The notes below the pieces were generated by a model. That model was not told the origin of the DNA, ran no database searches, and saw only the letters and a program-made list of their open reading frames with translations. This document shows positions 17,658-24,998 of a stretch of 64,000 nt of DNA, one piece after another. A program made the translations under genes and the position numbers. The DNA is from Streptomyces cathayae. GTDB taxonomy: Bacteria > Actinomycetota > Actinomycetes > Streptomycetales > Streptomycetaceae. Each line of letters starts with the position of its first letter. The first letter of the stretch is position 1. Location of the stretch: assembly GCF_029760955.1 (NCBI RefSeq), contig NZ_CP121682.1:2852001-2916000 (forward strand). The letters are read 5' to 3'.

Positions 17658-17749
17658 CCTGCCCGCCGCGTCGCGAAGGCGGCCGCCCGGCGGGCGGGCA
17701 GCGTGAGCCGGATCCGGCGACCATGATCGAACTGGACCAGGAGGGCCCG

Positions 17750-19273
17750 ATGGCCGAGCACTTCCCGAGGTACGTGGACGGCCGGCCGGCGCAGGCGTCC
17801 GACGGCGCGACCTTCCGGTCGTTCGAGCCGGCCACCCGGTGCCACCTCGCCGACGTGCCACGCTGCGGCGAGAGTGACGTGCACGAGGCGGTGGCCGCCG
17901 CGCGCCGGGCGTTCGACGAGGGCCCCTGGCCCCGGATGGAGCCCCGGGAGCGGGCGGCGGTGCTGCGACGGGTCGCCGAACGCCTCACCGAGGAGTCCGG
18001 GCGCCTGGCCGAACTGGAGGTGCGCGACAACGGCACGACGCTGCGCAAGGCACTGGGCGCGGACGTCCCCGGCGCCCGCGCGGCCTTCGCCTGGAGCGCC
18101 TGGTGGGCCGAGCGGCTGCCCGAACGGCTGGCCCAGGGACACAGCGGGGCCGGCGGCGGAGCGGACGCGCGGTATCTGCGCTGGCATCCGCTGGGCGTGG
18201 TGGCCGCGATCGTCCCGTGGAACCTGCCGCTGCTGCTGTCCGCGTGGCGCATCGCGCCCGCCATCGCGGCGGGCAACACCTGTGTGGTCAAACCGGCTTC
18301 GTTCACCTCGGTCACCGCGCTCGAACTGGTCCGGCTGCTGCACGAGTGCGGGCTGCCGCCCGGCGTGGTGAACGTGGTCACCGGGCCCGGTGGCACGACC
18401 GGGGACAGTCTGGTGCGGGCTCCGGGCGTGGACCTGGTGGCCTTCACCGGCTCGGACGCGGTGGGCGAGAGCGTCCGGCTCGGCGTCTCGGGCACGGGGG
18501 CCGCGCCCCGGCTGGACCTGGGCGGCAAGTCCCCGAACGTGGTGCTCCGGGACGCGGACCTCGATCAGGCGGCCGCAGGGGCGGCCTGGAGCATCTTCCT
18601 GCACAACGGGCAGATCTGCAGGGCCGGTTCACGCGCGGTGGTCCACACGGACGTGTACGAGGACTTCGTGGAGCGGGTGCGCGGGCTGGCCGGGCGGCTG
18701 CGTCTGGGCGACCCGCTGAGCCTGGAGACGGATCTCGGCCCACTGGTCTCGCGCAACCAGGCCCGCACCGCCCAGCACTTCGTCCGGGTCGGTGTGTCGC
18801 AAGGGGCGGAAGTGGTGTGCGGAGGCAGCCCCCCGGACGCCGGCGACCTGCCCGAGGGCCTGGACCCGGGCGCCTTTTTCCTGCCGACCGTCCTGAGCGG
18901 GGTCGCCCCCGACAGCACGGTGGCCCAGGAGGAGATCTTCGGGCCCGTCCTGTCGGTGATCAGGGCCGGCGACGACGCGGAGGCCGTGCGCATCGCGAAC
19001 GGGACGCGGTACGGGCTGAGCGCCGGCGTCTGGTCGGCCGACCCGGGGCACGCGCACTCGGTCGCCGAGGCCCTGCGCGCCGAGCAGGTGTGGGTGAACG
19101 ACTACCGGCTGGTCGACCTCGAACTCCCGCCCGAGGACGGCACCTCGGCCGATGCCGTCTGGGAACGGCTGACCAACGAACTCGACGGCTACCGCCGCCG
19201 CCAGTCCGTCACCGATGCCTCGTACGGGCCGGCGGCGCCCGCCGTGCCCCCCTACCGGCTGCTGGGGCTGTGA
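17750..19273 (+). CDS. Aldehyde dehydrogenase family protein with altered active site
   Basis: About 507 aa from an ATG at 17750, chosen for AGGAGGG five bases upstream (an ATG at 17723 is possible). The ALDH fold is clear: VPWNLPLL, the NAD-site FTGSDAVGE, LGGKSPNVVL and the catalytic Cys290 (NGQICRAGSR). The conserved general-base Glu of the LELGGK motif is Asp256 (RLDLGGKSP). The C-terminal PFGGxKxSG motif is missing: after VWVNDYRLVDLELP comes an unrelated tail. It may interconvert a thioester or acid and an aldehyde, which would fit reduction of the AHBA carboxyl, but this is inference. Confidence 0.8.
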   Translation: MAEHFPRYVDGRPAQASDGATFRSFEPATRCHLADVPRCGESDVHEAVAAARRAFDEGPWPRMEPRERAAVLRRVAERLTEESGRLAELEVRDNGTTLRKALGADVPGARAAFAWSAWWAERLPERLAQGHSGAGGGADARYLRWHPLGVVAAIVPWNLPLLLSAWRIAPAIAAGNTCVVKPASFTSVTALELVRLLHECGLPPGVVNVVTGPGGTTGDSLVRAPGVDLVAFTGSDAVGESVRLGVSGTGAAPRLDLGGKSPNVVLRDADLDQAAAGAAWSIFLHNGQICRAGSRAVVHTDVYEDFVERVRGLAGRLRLGDPLSLETDLGPLVSRNQARTAQHFVRVGVSQGAEVVCGGSPPDAGDLPEGLDPGAFFLPTVLSGVAPDSTVAQEEIFGPVLSVIRAGDDAEAVRIANGTRYGLSAGVWSADPGHAHSVAEALRAEQVWVNDYRLVDLELPPEDGTSADAVWERLTNELDGYRRRQSVTDASYGPAAPAVPPYRLLGL

Positions 19274-19316
19274 TGCCCCCGCCCACGCCCCCTCTCCCCC
19301 GCCGCGGAGTCCACCC

Positions 19317-20156
19317 ATGAAGATCGGTATCGCGTTCCCCAACACCGTCCCCGGGGCCTCCGGGAGGCTCCAGATCGACTGGGCCGTCCGGGCCGAGAGC
19401 CGGGGCTTCTCCACCGTCGCCGCGACCCAGCGCCTGTGCTACCCCGGGCACGAGCCGCTGGCGGTGCTGGCCGCGGCCGCCGCGGTGACCTCGCGGATCA
19501 CGCTGACGACCAACATCCTGGTGGCTCCCCTCACCACGGCGGCGGTGCTCGCCAAGGAGGCGGCGACGGTGTCCTCGCTCGCGGGCGGCCGCTTCCTGCT
19601 GGGGCTCGGCCCGGGGGTGCGCGCGGACGACTTCGAGGCGGCGCGGCGCGACTTCGGGTCCCGGGGCGCGGCCTTCGACCGGCAGTTGGCGGAGCTGGCA
19701 CGGCTGCGGGAGCACCACGACCCGGGCAGCCTTCCCGCCCCCGTACCGCCCTTGCTCATCGGAGGGCTCAGCGCCGCCGCGGTACGGCGCACCGTGCGCT
19801 GGGCGGAGGGCTGGACCGCGCCGGGGCTGACACCCGACCGGATCGCGCCCGCCGCCGAGCAGGTGCGCGAGGCGTGGGCGGCCGCGGGCCGGGAGGGCCG
19901 GCCGCGACTGGTCGCGCTGTCCCGGTTCTGGCTGGGCGAGGAGGTGGCGCGCGAGGCCGCCGGTTTCGTACGGGAGTACTTCGGCGTCCTCGGGGACGAG
20001 GCGGACGCCTTCGTGGCCAAGACACCCCGTACACCGGAACAGGTGCGCGAGCAGGTCACGGCGCTCGCCGCCGCCGGCTTCGACGAGGTGGTGTTCCACC
20101 CGACGGCGGCCCACCTGTCCCAAGTGGACCGGCTGGCCGACGTCCTGATTCCCTGA
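19317..20156 (+). CDS. LLM-class (F420 or FMN) oxidoreductase
   Basis: 279 aa, short member of the luciferase-like family. Typical features: MKIGIAFPN start strand, ITLTTNILVAP, and the loop ending GGRFLLGLGPGVRADDF. The family uses F420H2 or FMNH2 for hydride transfer. Mitomycin clusters carry several such genes, annotated as F420-dependent tetrahydromethanopterin reductase-like, and this window has three (others at 34357 and 44865). ATG at 19317 with GGAG upstream, 43 bases after the aldehyde dehydrogenase, so the same operon. A reduction of an imine, enone or aldehyde in scaffold building is likely. Confidence 0.8.
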   Translation: MKIGIAFPNTVPGASGRLQIDWAVRAESRGFSTVAATQRLCYPGHEPLAVLAAAAAVTSRITLTTNILVAPLTTAAVLAKEAATVSSLAGGRFLLGLGPGVRADDFEAARRDFGSRGAAFDRQLAELARLREHHDPGSLPAPVPPLLIGGLSAAAVRRTVRWAEGWTAPGLTPDRIAPAAEQVREAWAAAGREGRPRLVALSRFWLGEEVAREAAGFVREYFGVLGDEADAFVAKTPRTPEQVREQVTALAAAGFDEVVFHPTAAHLSQVDRLADVLIP

Positions 20157-20205
20157 GCGCTTTTCCCCTGGCCGTTTCCCTTCTTCCGCCCCTATGACGC
20201 GTGCT

Positions 20206-20219
20206 GATAAAGTTGCCGC
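20206..20219 (+). promoter_or_regulatory. Possible leaderless promoter of the PhyH-type gene
   Basis: GATAAA (20206-20211) lies eight bases before the ATG at 20220, and no Shine-Dalgarno sequence is present in between. If it is a -10 element, transcription would begin at or next to the start codon. The local base composition is also less GC-rich. No clear -35 is visible, so this is weak. Confidence 0.3.
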
Positions 20220-20984
20220 ATGTATGCGACCGTCACAGGAAGCAAGCAGAAGGCCATAAGGGATCTTCAGGAATTCGGTTATTGCATTCTTGAATCCCCC
20301 CTGTCCAGGACAGAGTTCAAACTGCTCAGCACCCGTCTCACCGAAGTGGCGGAACAGGAGCGCGAGGACGGCACCGCCTTTCTCTACGACGGTGGAAACC
20401 AGCGGGTCTTCAGCCTTCTGAACAAGGGCGAAGAGTTCGAGCACTGTGTGCAGGAACCCTCGACGCTCGACGTGATGGAGGAAGTGCTGGGCTTCAATTT
20501 CCTGCTCTCCAGCACCCACGCGAACATCGCGGGCCCCGGCGGTTCCCCGATGAACGTGCACGCCGACCAGACGTTCGCCCGGCCACCCTGGCCCCCGTAC
20601 GCACTCGTGGCCAACAGCATGTGGATGCTCGACGACTTCACGGAGGAGAACGGCGCCACCCGCGTGGTGCCGGGCAGTCATCTCCTGGGCCGCCAGCCGG
20701 ACTACGACCGGGGCGAGGGGGACGTCGAGACGGTTCCGGTCTGCGGCCCGGCCGGCAGTGTCATGATCTTCGACGGGCGGCTGTGGCACCAGACCGGGGC
20801 CAACGTCACCGGGCGGGCGCGGCACGGCATCCTCAACTACTACTGCCGCGGGTACGTGCGTCAGCAGCAGAACTTCTTCAACGGCCTGAAGCCGGAGGTC
20901 GCCGAGCGCAGCGGGCCCCGGATGCGCAGGCTGCTGGGCTTCGAGAACTACTTCTCGCTCGGGCTCACGGACGGACTGTCATGA
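20220..20984 (+). CDS. PhyH-type Fe(II)/2-oxoglutarate dioxygenase
   Basis: 254 aa. The iron triad is visible: His114 and Asp116 (NVHADQTFA) and His190 (GRLWHQTGAN), with Arg201 (RARHGILNYY) for 2-oxoglutarate. PGSHLLGRQP is typical of the phytanoyl-CoA dioxygenase family. It could hydroxylate, desaturate or epoxidise a pathway intermediate. The first 40 codons are lower in GC than the neighbours (ATA, AAA and TTA-like base use outside the codon frame), hinting at a different origin for the 5' end. Its stop overlaps the next ATG. It is separated from the upstream operon by 63 bases. Confidence 0.85.
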   Translation: MYATVTGSKQKAIRDLQEFGYCILESPLSRTEFKLLSTRLTEVAEQEREDGTAFLYDGGNQRVFSLLNKGEEFEHCVQEPSTLDVMEEVLGFNFLLSSTHANIAGPGGSPMNVHADQTFARPPWPPYALVANSMWMLDDFTEENGATRVVPGSHLLGRQPDYDRGEGDVETVPVCGPAGSVMIFDGRLWHQTGANVTGRARHGILNYYCRGYVRQQQNFFNGLKPEVAERSGPRMRRLLGFENYFSLGLTDGLS

Positions 20985-21571
20985 GCACCGCCCCCTTCGA
21001 CACGCGCCAGATCCTCCAGGCCCCGGGGCCGCGTCCCGTGCTGCGGCTCCTGGTGGCCGACCCGGCGGGTGTCGTCGGCGGCCCGCTGCTGCGGGAGTTC
21101 GCGCCCGAACTGACCGTGGTGACGGCCGATCCCGGCAACCCGCTCGCTCCCTCGGCGACCGAAACCCCTGCCCTGGCCTGGGCGCTGCTCGCGATGGCGA
21201 GCGGGGCGCCGGGGGCGGGTGCCGCCGTCCTCGCCCGCGCCGTGCGCGCGGCGCGGATCGGGCCGCCGCCGGCCCATCTGCTGCTCTGCCCCGGCCCGTT
21301 CGCGGAACCGACCGGGTGCGACGGGTTCACCGAGGCCGTCCTGGCGGACGTGGACGCCGGCGCGCTGCCCTGTCCGGTCACGGTGCTGCTCGCCGAGGAT
21401 CTGCCCTCGGGCGGACGCACCGGCCACACGGGCGTCGCGGCCTCCTGGCTGCGGCTCTCACCGGACGCGTTCACCGTGCGGCTGCTGGGGCCCGACGCCT
21501 GGAGTCCCGGGCCGAACGGCGCTGTCACCGCGCGGATCGTCAAGGAGGAGTTGCGCGTCTGGCCCGCGTGA
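20981..21571 (+). CDS. Hypothetical protein, 196 aa
   Basis: ATG at 20981 overlaps the dioxygenase stop (ATGA), so the two are coupled. The sequence is Ala/Pro/Leu-rich but has an ordered alternation (VLRLLVADPAGVVGG, HLLLCPGPFAEPTGCDGF, CPVTVLLAEDLPSG) suggestive of an alpha/beta fold. I do not recognise the family and see no catalytic motif. Last gene of the plus-strand unit; a hairpin follows. Confidence 0.65.
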   Translation: MSTAPFDTRQILQAPGPRPVLRLLVADPAGVVGGPLLREFAPELTVVTADPGNPLAPSATETPALAWALLAMASGAPGAGAAVLARAVRAARIGPPPAHLLLCPGPFAEPTGCDGFTEAVLADVDAGALPCPVTVLLAEDLPSGGRTGHTGVAASWLRLSPDAFTVRLLGPDAWSPGPNGAVTARIVKEELRVWPA

Positions 21572-21614
21572 GGGGCCGCTCACCCGCCCCCCGTACGGGC
21601 GCGGGTGGGGCCCC
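21572..21614. terminator. Bidirectional terminator between convergent genes
   Basis: Nested inverted repeats (GGGGCC 21572-21577 with GGCCCC 21609-21614, and CACCCGC 21581-21587 with GCGGGTG 21601-21607) fill the 52-base gap between the plus-strand orphan and the minus-strand carrier-protein fusion. Confidence 0.55.
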
Positions 21615-21623
21615 GCCCGGCGC

Positions 21624-22733
21624 TCAGGCGGCGAACGCGCCGTACAGCTCCATGGGGCTGGAGCGGCGCAGATCGACGTCGGAGGGCAGGTCCAGGCCCA
21701 GCTCCTCCTCCAGCACGATGGCCAGCTCGATCATGCGGGCGGAGTCCACGGACAGCTGGACGCCCAGCGGCACGTGCGGGTCGAGTTCCGTGCCCTGTGC
21801 CCCGAGCCCGTTGACGACGGCGGAGAGGAACTCCGCCAGGCTCAGCTGATTCTTCCGCGCTTCACTGATGGCCCGTGTCTCCTTTCGTGCGCGGACCGGC
21901 CGCACCCCGCCCACCGAGGCTCGCGGTGCGCGCAGGGGCAGGTCCTGGTCGTAGTGGAGCCCCAGCCGCAGGGCGGTCTCGGCCTTGGTCAGTTCACCGC
22001 CGAGGTAGCCGGCGTGCGAGGGCTCGGTGATCACCCCGGCGTCCAGCAGGCCGAGCAGCATGGACTCGGCCCGGACCCCGGTCATCTCGTGCCGGGGCGT
22101 GAGGTCGTTGTCGTAGTGGCGCAGGACGATGCGCCGGGCCCGGTGGTCGAGGCTGATGACCACGAAGCCGTCCAGCGAGCCGCTGATGCCGGTCCGCCTC
22201 CCGCCCGCCCGCAGCCGCCGGAATCCGCTCCCGTCGCCGTGCGCGGGCTCCGGTGTCCGTGCGGCGGCCCGCTCCGGGAGGGCCGGGCCCGCGCCGGGGC
22301 GCTCGCGCGGGCTCAGCTTCGCCACCAGCTCGCGCAGCACCGAGGGGTCGCACTCTCCCAGCGCGTCCACCGGCTCCACCCGTGAGCGCACCCGCTCCAC
22401 ATCGGCCAGCGAGACGGTGGGCAGTACCGGGAGGTAGCCGGCGGCGCCTCGGATGCGTCGGCAGCCGGCGTCCACGCCCCCGCGGAAGAGGGCCAGCAGG
22501 CTCTGTCCCGCGTGGAAGCGCGGCGATTCGCGGCCGCAGACGACCAGTATCCGGATCGCGGGCCGGCACGCCAGGGTGCGCACCAGCTCCTCGATGCCGA
22601 GGTTGGCGGTCATCAGTGTCCCGGCCAGTGCCACGCCCGGCAGTACCGAGAGCGGCTCCAGCAGCTCCCGGCTGCTGAGGCTGCACACCGCGATCCGGTT
22701 CTCCTCGGCCGCCGGACGTTCACCAGGTGGCAC
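21624..22733 (-). CDS. MtrA-like / DUF4346-like / acyl carrier protein fusion
   Basis: 369 aa. Residues about 12-135 resemble MtrA, the corrinoid subunit of tetrahydromethanopterin S-methyltransferase (IAVCSLSS start, LAGTLMTANLGIEELV, RILVVCGRES). Residues about 175-265 resemble the DUF4346 domain that often follows it (DGFVVISLDH, HAGYLGGELTKAETAL). Residues about 290-369 are a carrier domain with the pantetheine serine Ser331 (LSVDSARMIELA). GTG at 22733 with GGGGAGGGG upstream, overlapping the end of the B12 radical SAM gene by 14 bases. This combination suggests corrinoid or one-carbon chemistry on a carrier-bound substrate. The domain calls rest on remembered patterns and need a profile search. 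Confidence 0.65.
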   Translation of the reverse strand: MPPGERPAAEENRIAVCSLSSRELLEPLSVLPGVALAGTLMTANLGIEELVRTLACRPAIRILVVCGRESPRFHAGQSLLALFRGGVDAGCRRIRGAAGYLPVLPTVSLADVERVRSRVEPVDALGECDPSVLRELVAKLSPRERPGAGPALPERAAARTPEPAHGDGSGFRRLRAGGRRTGISGSLDGFVVISLDHRARRIVLRHYDNDLTPRHEMTGVRAESMLLGLLDAGVITEPSHAGYLGGELTKAETALRLGLHYDQDLPLRAPRASVGGVRPVRARKETRAISEARKNQLSLAEFLSAVVNGLGAQGTELDPHVPLGVQLSVDSARMIELAIVLEEELGLDLPSDVDLRRSSPMELYGAFAA

Positions 22734-24561
22734 CGGACCCCTCCCCGGTGTAGTTGCGGGGCAGGCCGCCGGGCCGGACGGGCGGCAGGGTGGAGCTGAT
22801 CTCCGTGACCCTGGCCCCCAGCCTGGCGAGACGCTTGCCGACCCGCAGCTGCTCCGAGCGCAGCCGGTCGAGCCGGTCGCGGAAGTACTCCTCCACCTCG
22901 ACCACCTGGCGGGCCTGCTTCTCGGTGTCGAGGGCGTCGTTCATCACGGCTTCCAGATTCGACATGAAGAAGCTGTAGTTGAACTGGCCCATCTCCTGGC
23001 GTACTTCGTGGACGGTGTCCTTGAAGCCCTCCATCACCTCGTTGACGCCCGCGAGCGGGGCGAAGCGGCGTTGCAGTCGCGAGATGAAGGTCTGCAGCAC
23101 GACGTTGTACGTCTCGAACTCGAAGACCGCCGACTGATCGGTGATCACCCCGTGGTGGTGGTAGTCCTCGTTGTTGTAGAGCCGGGCGAAGTGCCGGGCG
23201 AGCTTTCCGACCCGTTCGTCCGCGAACTCGTAGCCGTAGGGGTCCAGGTCCTCCTGGTACGTCGGCGACAGCAGGCCGTCGCCCTCCATGCGGCGGACGA
23301 TGGAGGTACCGGGGTAGATCTCCAGCCGTTCGGTCATCCGGCGCAGGTTGTGCCCGGCGTTGTCCCGCAGGAACCGGGCGTTGGCGATGAGGGTCTCCAC
23401 GGTGGCGTACGGGTGGAAGGGGAGGAAGCCCATCGCCAGGTAGATGCCGTGCTCGCGGAGCATGCGGATGATGGTGACGTTGTCCTCGACCGTGGCGCGC
23501 TTCTCCCACAGCAGGAGCTCCTCGGCCGTGCCGGACTCGATGCCGACGTTCACCTTCTCCAGGCCGGAGCGGGTGAGCAGGTCGAGCAGGGCGTGGTCCT
23601 CGGGGGTGTCGTGCCAGTTCTCCGCCCGCATGCAGACGTTGTAGTAGATGTCGAGGCCCCGGTCGAGGATGCCCTGGGCTATCGCGCCCGCCCGTTTCTT
23701 GCCGACCCGGCCGCCGTCGGGGTCCTCGAAGGTGGAGTCGACGAAGTCGAAGGTGCGGAACTGGTGGCGTTCGACGATCTGCGCCACCTCCTCCACGATC
23801 TGCTCCGGGCCGCGCCCGCGCCACGCCTTGCCCGCCTGCACCCGGTTCTTCAGATGGGGGGCCGAGCAGAAGGTGCAGTTGGCGACGCAGCCCCGGCTGG
23901 TGCTGACCCGTACGTACTCCAGCTTGTCGCCGTGCTGGCTGAGCTGGTCCCGGGCGGGAAAGGGCAGCGCCTCCAGGTCGTGGATCAGGGGGCGTGCGGG
24001 ATTCTGCCGCAGCTCGCCGTCGGCGTCGCGGTAGCAGACCCCGGGGCAGTCGGCGAGGGATTCCTTCAGGTACAGCCGCTGGACCAGGTCGAGGATGGTG
24101 GGCTCGCCCTCGCCGACGGCGACGATGTCCGCGTAGGGGTTGTTGCGCAGGACCTCGAGGCCGGCGAAGGTCCCGGCCGGGCCCCCGCAGGCGATCGGGG
24201 TGTCGGGACAGGCCTCGCGCAGCTGCCGGCAGAGGCTGAGGCAGCTGGACAGGTTGAGGCTCATCAGGGTGAAGCACACCAGGTCGGGCTGGTACTCGCG
24301 CAGATGGGCGACGACGGAGGCGTGCGCCTGGTCACCGTGCTCCACCTCGCGGATCTCGGCGGTGAAGCCCGCGGTGCGCAGGACACTCACCATGTACGCC
24401 ACCCCGAGGTGCTCCGGCGACATCACGAGGTCGCCGTCCAGCAGGATCAGGAAGCTGACCTTGAAGGACGCGGGGTCGGTGATGCGGGAATCCAGAGTCA
24501 GCTCGAACTCGCCGGGTTTTTTCCGGGCGGTGGCCCGACCGATGGTGATGTCTTCGATCAT
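22720..24561 (-). CDS. B12-binding-domain radical SAM enzyme
   Basis: 613 aa. Residues about 35-165 form a cobalamin-binding domain (LVCFTLMSLNLS, ACGGPAGTFAG, IVAVGEGEPTILDLV). The radical SAM cluster motif is Cys225-Cys229-Cys232 (RGCVANCTFC). A helical, coiled-coil-like tail follows (about residues 480-600, EYFRDRLDRLRSEQLRVGKR). The group includes the old Mg-protoporphyrin oxidative cyclase (BchE) annotation, which the mitomycin MmcD also received. It may methylate or rearrange a carrier-bound intermediate. ATG at 24561 with AAGGAGGG. The operon order is phosphodiesterase, ACP, this gene, MtrA-like/ACP fusion. Confidence 0.88.
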   Translation of the reverse strand: MIEDITIGRATARKKPGEFELTLDSRITDPASFKVSFLILLDGDLVMSPEHLGVAYMVSVLRTAGFTAEIREVEHGDQAHASVVAHLREYQPDLVCFTLMSLNLSSCLSLCRQLREACPDTPIACGGPAGTFAGLEVLRNNPYADIVAVGEGEPTILDLVQRLYLKESLADCPGVCYRDADGELRQNPARPLIHDLEALPFPARDQLSQHGDKLEYVRVSTSRGCVANCTFCSAPHLKNRVQAGKAWRGRGPEQIVEEVAQIVERHQFRTFDFVDSTFEDPDGGRVGKKRAGAIAQGILDRGLDIYYNVCMRAENWHDTPEDHALLDLLTRSGLEKVNVGIESGTAEELLLWEKRATVEDNVTIIRMLREHGIYLAMGFLPFHPYATVETLIANARFLRDNAGHNLRRMTERLEIYPGTSIVRRMEGDGLLSPTYQEDLDPYGYEFADERVGKLARHFARLYNNEDYHHHGVITDQSAVFEFETYNVVLQTFISRLQRRFAPLAGVNEVMEGFKDTVHEVRQEMGQFNYSFFMSNLEAVMNDALDTEKQARQVVEVEEYFRDRLDRLRSEQLRVGKRLARLGARVTEISSTLPPVRPGGLPRNYTGEGSGATW

Positions 24562-24681
24562 CAGCCCTCCTTGGGGGCGGCGCCCGCTCCGTCCTCGCCG
24601 GCATCGTGCTCGGGGTCGAGCCGGGTCTGCGGTGGCTCGGCCCGTGGGGGAACGGCTCGGGCGGTAGCGGGCATTCGATGC

Positions 24682-24966
24682 TCAACCGGGCTGTTCAGCC
24701 AGGGACTCGTCCTGCTTCATCCGGCTCTTGACGTAGTCGGCGAGGAGGTCGAGGTCGTCGATCAGCTTGATCGACAGGTCCTCGTCGTCGATCTCCACGC
24801 CGAACTCGCTCTCCACCCAGATGAGGAACTCGATGGTGTTGATGGAATCCAGCCCCAACGCCTCCACGAGCCCCCGGTCGGGCACCTCGGACGGCGCGAT
24901 CGACAGTTCGAGGGAGTCCACCAGCACCTTGCGCAGCCGAGCCTTGATCGCCCCGGTCTCCTCCAT
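24682..24966 (-). CDS. Acyl carrier protein, copy A (MmcB-like)
   Basis: 94 aa four-helix carrier protein. Phosphopantetheine site Ser41 (GLDSINTIEF), and the conserved acidic helix II/III (VESEFGVEIDDEDL). In mitomycin biosynthesis AHBA is carried on a free ACP, MmcB, and this is one of two candidates. 220 bp of this gene (24728-24947) match the second ACP gene (42046-42265) at all but two positions; only the ends differ, with a longer charged tail here (SRMKQDESLAEQPG). It lies 32 bases after a phosphodiesterase gene and 120 bases before the B12 radical SAM gene. Confidence 0.92.
   Translation of the reverse strand: MEETGAIKARLRKVLVDSLELSIAPSEVPDRGLVEALGLDSINTIEFLIWVESEFGVEIDDEDLSIKLIDDLDLLADYVKSRMKQDESLAEQPG
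24728..24947 (-). repeat. 220-bp duplicated ACP segment, copy A
   Basis: Matches 42046-42265 in the same orientation with two differences by eye (24736 and 24916). The similarity stops abruptly on both sides inside the two ACP genes. Identity at third codon positions shows a recent duplication or gene conversion. Confidence 0.95.
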
Positions 24967-24998
24967 GATCGTCTTCCCTTCCTCGGTGTCGCGGCGAC

